Shown here piece after piece: positions 62,563 to 64,000 of a stretch of DNA of 64,000 nucleotides. Both the position numbers and the translations under genes were made by a program. The notes beneath the pieces are model-generated. The model saw only the letters and a list, made by a program, of their open reading frames with translations. It had not been told where the DNA came from and did not search any database. Source of the stretch: Rhizobium phaseoli. GTDB lineage: Bacteria > Pseudomonadota > Alphaproteobacteria > Rhizobiales > Rhizobiaceae. Location: assembly GCF_003985125.1 (NCBI RefSeq), contig NZ_ML133565.1:248001-312000 (forward strand), written 5' to 3'. Each line of letters opens with the position of its first letter. Position 1 is the stretch's first letter.

Positions 62563-63805
62563 GAGCGCGCATCCGGTCGATATACCAGGTGGCGAACTTG
62601 TCGAGGTTCGTCTCGGAGAAGCGGGAATAGGGACCTGGCTGATAAGCGGGGTCGAGCGCGCCGGCATGGGAGCGGGCGACGAGATCAGCGTCCTGGTCGG
62701 TCGTCGCGATCCACACATCTGTCAGCTTGTCGAGGTCGTAATCGACGCCTTCGACGGCATCCTTGTGGACTAACCATTTGGTGCGGACCAGCGTCTTGCC
62801 CGCCGAAAGCGGAATGACAGTTGCCACGACCGCATGGTCGCCCATGAAATGGTTCCAGCTGTTATGGCCCCAGAGATGCGTGTCGCCGAGATCCTTGCGG
62901 GTCATCTGCCCGAGCAGCTTGGACGAGGCGGCAGTGGCGTCATGCGTCTGGGATTCGCCGGCGCCTGATATGATCAGCCGCTGCGTGCGGAAGTTCGTGG
63001 CGCAGTCGGCCAGCTGCTCGATGGCAGCTGACGGAAACCCATCGGCTTCCCATACCTGGGTGCGCGCCTCGTACAGCCGGAAATGCTCCTCGGCCTGTTC
63101 GCGATCCTCCGGGCTCAGCGTCTCGGGATCGAAGCCGAAGTCGAGATCGACGAAGGAGACGCAGAGCTCAGGATGGTTCGCGGAGCAATGGTAGCACTCG
63201 CGATTGTTCTCCATCGTCAGCTTCCAGTTGCCGTCTTCGATGACGTCGGTCTGGTGGGCGATCTTGGCATTGCGAATGTCGTAGGGCGCGAGACGCTCGA
63301 CCATCGCCTGTTCGAGGCCGGCAATATCCTCAGGCGGATTGTCGGACAGGCAGACGTAAATCAGGCCGCCGATCGATTTGAAGGTAACGGGCTTCAGACC
63401 GTGACAGTCCTTGTCGAATTCTTTGCCCATGTGCGGGGCGTAGCTGAGCTCGCCCGTCAGTTCATAGGTCCAGGTGTGATAGGGACAGACAAGCTTCGAA
63501 ACGATCGTCTTGCCCGGGTTGAGAAGACGCGAGCCGCGATGGCGGCAGACATTGTGCAACACGCGGATTTCGCCGTCGTCGTCGCGCAGCAGGATCAGGC
63601 TCGTCTTGCCGATGTCGACAACGGTGGCGTCGCCGGGCTCCGGAACATCGCAGTCGAGGCCGACGCAGATCCAGTGCTTGTGGAAGAAGACATCGATATC
63701 CGCTTCGAACACGTCTTCGCGGATGTAGAGCCCGGCCGGCAGCGAATGGCCGTCCGCGCGGGAGTCCAGAAGTGCCGAAATGGAAGAAGGAAGCCTGTTT
63801 AGCAT
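62552..63805 (-). CDS. Rieske non-haem iron oxygenase (betaine/stachydrine demethylase-like)
   Basis: 417 residues. Rieske ligands Cys87, His89, Cys107 and His110 (CRHRG...CPYHTW). The mononuclear iron region ENNRECYHCSANHPE supplies His206 and His211. The sequence type matches GbcA/Stc2-like quaternary-amine demethylases. It would remove the first N-methyl of a betaine as formaldehyde. With stcD (second methyl) in the left arm this gives a complete demethylation route. Whether the preferred substrate is stachydrine, betonicine or glycine betaine is not decided by sequence. Confidence 0.9.
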   Translation of the reverse strand: MLNRLPSSISALLDSRADGHSLPAGLYIREDVFEADIDVFFHKHWICVGLDCDVPEPGDATVVDIGKTSLILLRDDDGEIRVLHNVCRHRGSRLLNPGKTIVSKLVCPYHTWTYELTGELSYAPHMGKEFDKDCHGLKPVTFKSIGGLIYVCLSDNPPEDIAGLEQAMVERLAPYDIRNAKIAHQTDVIEDGNWKLTMENNRECYHCSANHPELCVSFVDLDFGFDPETLSPEDREQAEEHFRLYEARTQVWEADGFPSAAIEQLADCATNFRTQRLIISGAGESQTHDATAASSKLLGQMTRKDLGDTHLWGHNSWNHFMGDHAVVATVIPLSAGKTLVRTKWLVHKDAVEGVDYDLDKLTDVWIATTDQDADLVARSHAGALDPAYQPGPYSRFSETNLDKFATWYIDRMRAHGY

Positions 63806-63878
63806 GAGAACCCCTTATGTGAGAGTTTCCCTAGATTGCTCTTGCAGCGCCGGGCTTTCAACGGCATAAAAAATTAGC

Positions 63879-63903
63879 TTCGCATAAGTTTTTGTCATGC
63901 GAA
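63879..63903. promoter_or_regulatory. LysR-type operator between the Rieske operon and the edge LysR gene
   Basis: TTCGCAT (63879-63885), 11 bp, ATGCGAA (63897-63903) is a perfect 7 bp dyad with the T-N11-A spacing. It lies 14 bp before the LysR start and 73 bp before the divergent Rieske start. Confidence 0.65.
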
Positions 63904-63916
63904 TAGGAGTCTCGTG

Positions 63917-64000
63917 ATGCAATTTCGAAGACGGCTTCCGTCGCTGACGGCGCTGGTGACGCTGGAAGCGGTGCTGCGCAGGAAGAGCTTCACCACGGCG
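63917..64000 (+). CDS. LysR-family regulator, N-terminal fragment (cut by window edge)
   Basis: 28 codons before the edge; the ATG is favoured over the GTG at 63914 because AGGAG lies 7 bp before it. RLPSLTALVTLEAVLRRKSF is the first helix pair of a GcvA-type LysR HTH. Divergent from the Rieske operon and next to a T-N11-A dyad, so it probably controls it. Confidence 0.75.
   Translation, partial: MQFRRRLPSLTALVTLEAVLRRKSFTTA

Noticed and set aside
1..64000. CRISPR arrays, tRNA/rRNA genes, intact insertion sequences, replication origin
   Set aside because: No regularly spaced repeats, cloverleaf sequences, transposase or rep genes were seen anywhere in the window.

Overview
The window is high-GC alphaproteobacterial DNA, most like Rhizobium (R. 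leguminosarum/R. etli group). The gene content supports this: betaine-type ABC transporters, a StcD-type N-methylproline demethylase, a glutathione formaldehyde pathway, hydantoinase-type genes, and an intergenic mosaic repeat of the kind found in rhizobia. The dense catabolic, regulator and transporter content, with no housekeeping operons, suggests an accessory replicon. That last point is inference.

Layout. 1-5 kb: a truncated membrane sensor gene, a large PAS-GGDEF-EAL protein, and poorly coding spacers. 5.1-17.6 kb: a catabolic block on the + strand. It holds a five-gene branched-chain-type ABC importer, a PLP aminotransferase, a LysR regulator, HyuA/HyuB-type ATP-dependent hydrolase subunits, an SDR and an HpcH/HpaI aldolase. 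The importer operon and the hyu operon share an upstream element containing a LysR-type ATA-N9-TAT box, so they are probably one regulon. 17.6-19.7 kb: a minus-strand ECF sigma/cupredoxin/DUF4142 cluster and a DUF488 gene. 19.7-31.8 kb: mixed genes (methyltransferase, secreted protein, sorbosone-dehydrogenase-like enzyme with DUF2231 membrane partner, HtpG, DUF1236-like protein, aldo/keto reductase, 5TM-PAS-GGDEF cyclase). 31.9-35.5 kb: a YdeP-type molybdopterin oxidoreductase with a small coupled protein, and an AraC regulator. 35.5-36.7 kb: non-coding DNA with hairpins and a decayed flavin oxidoreductase gene.

36.7-64 kb is the main feature: an island for N-methylated proline-type betaines (stachydrine and probably hydroxyproline betaine). 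The left arm (tetR-proC-like-proX-proW-proV) is divergent from stcD, a DddQ-like cupin, etfB, etfA, a second degenerate DddQ-like cupin, and glutathione-dependent formaldehyde oxidation genes (adhC/flhA, fghA, gfa). The right arm holds a GntR regulator, HypD-like DapA-family protein, aldehyde dehydrogenase, FAD amine oxidase, a second betaine-type ABC importer with two permeases, a proline-racemase-family protein, and a DJ-1/AraC regulator. These converge on a minus-strand operon of Rieske oxygenase, its reductase and a DddP-like M24 protein, with a LysR gene starting at the right edge.

Inferred flow: import; first N-demethylation by the Rieske pair; second by StcD with ETF as electron acceptor; formaldehyde removed as formate through glutathione; the (hydroxy)proline skeleton passed via epimerase, oxidase, deaminase and dehydrogenase steps to 2-oxoglutarate. 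Unexpected members are two DMSP-lyase-family cupins (one has lost three of four metal ligands), a DMSP-lyase-like M24 protein with all six metal ligands, and a racemase-family protein with Gly in place of one catalytic Cys. These are the best candidates for undescribed chemistry.
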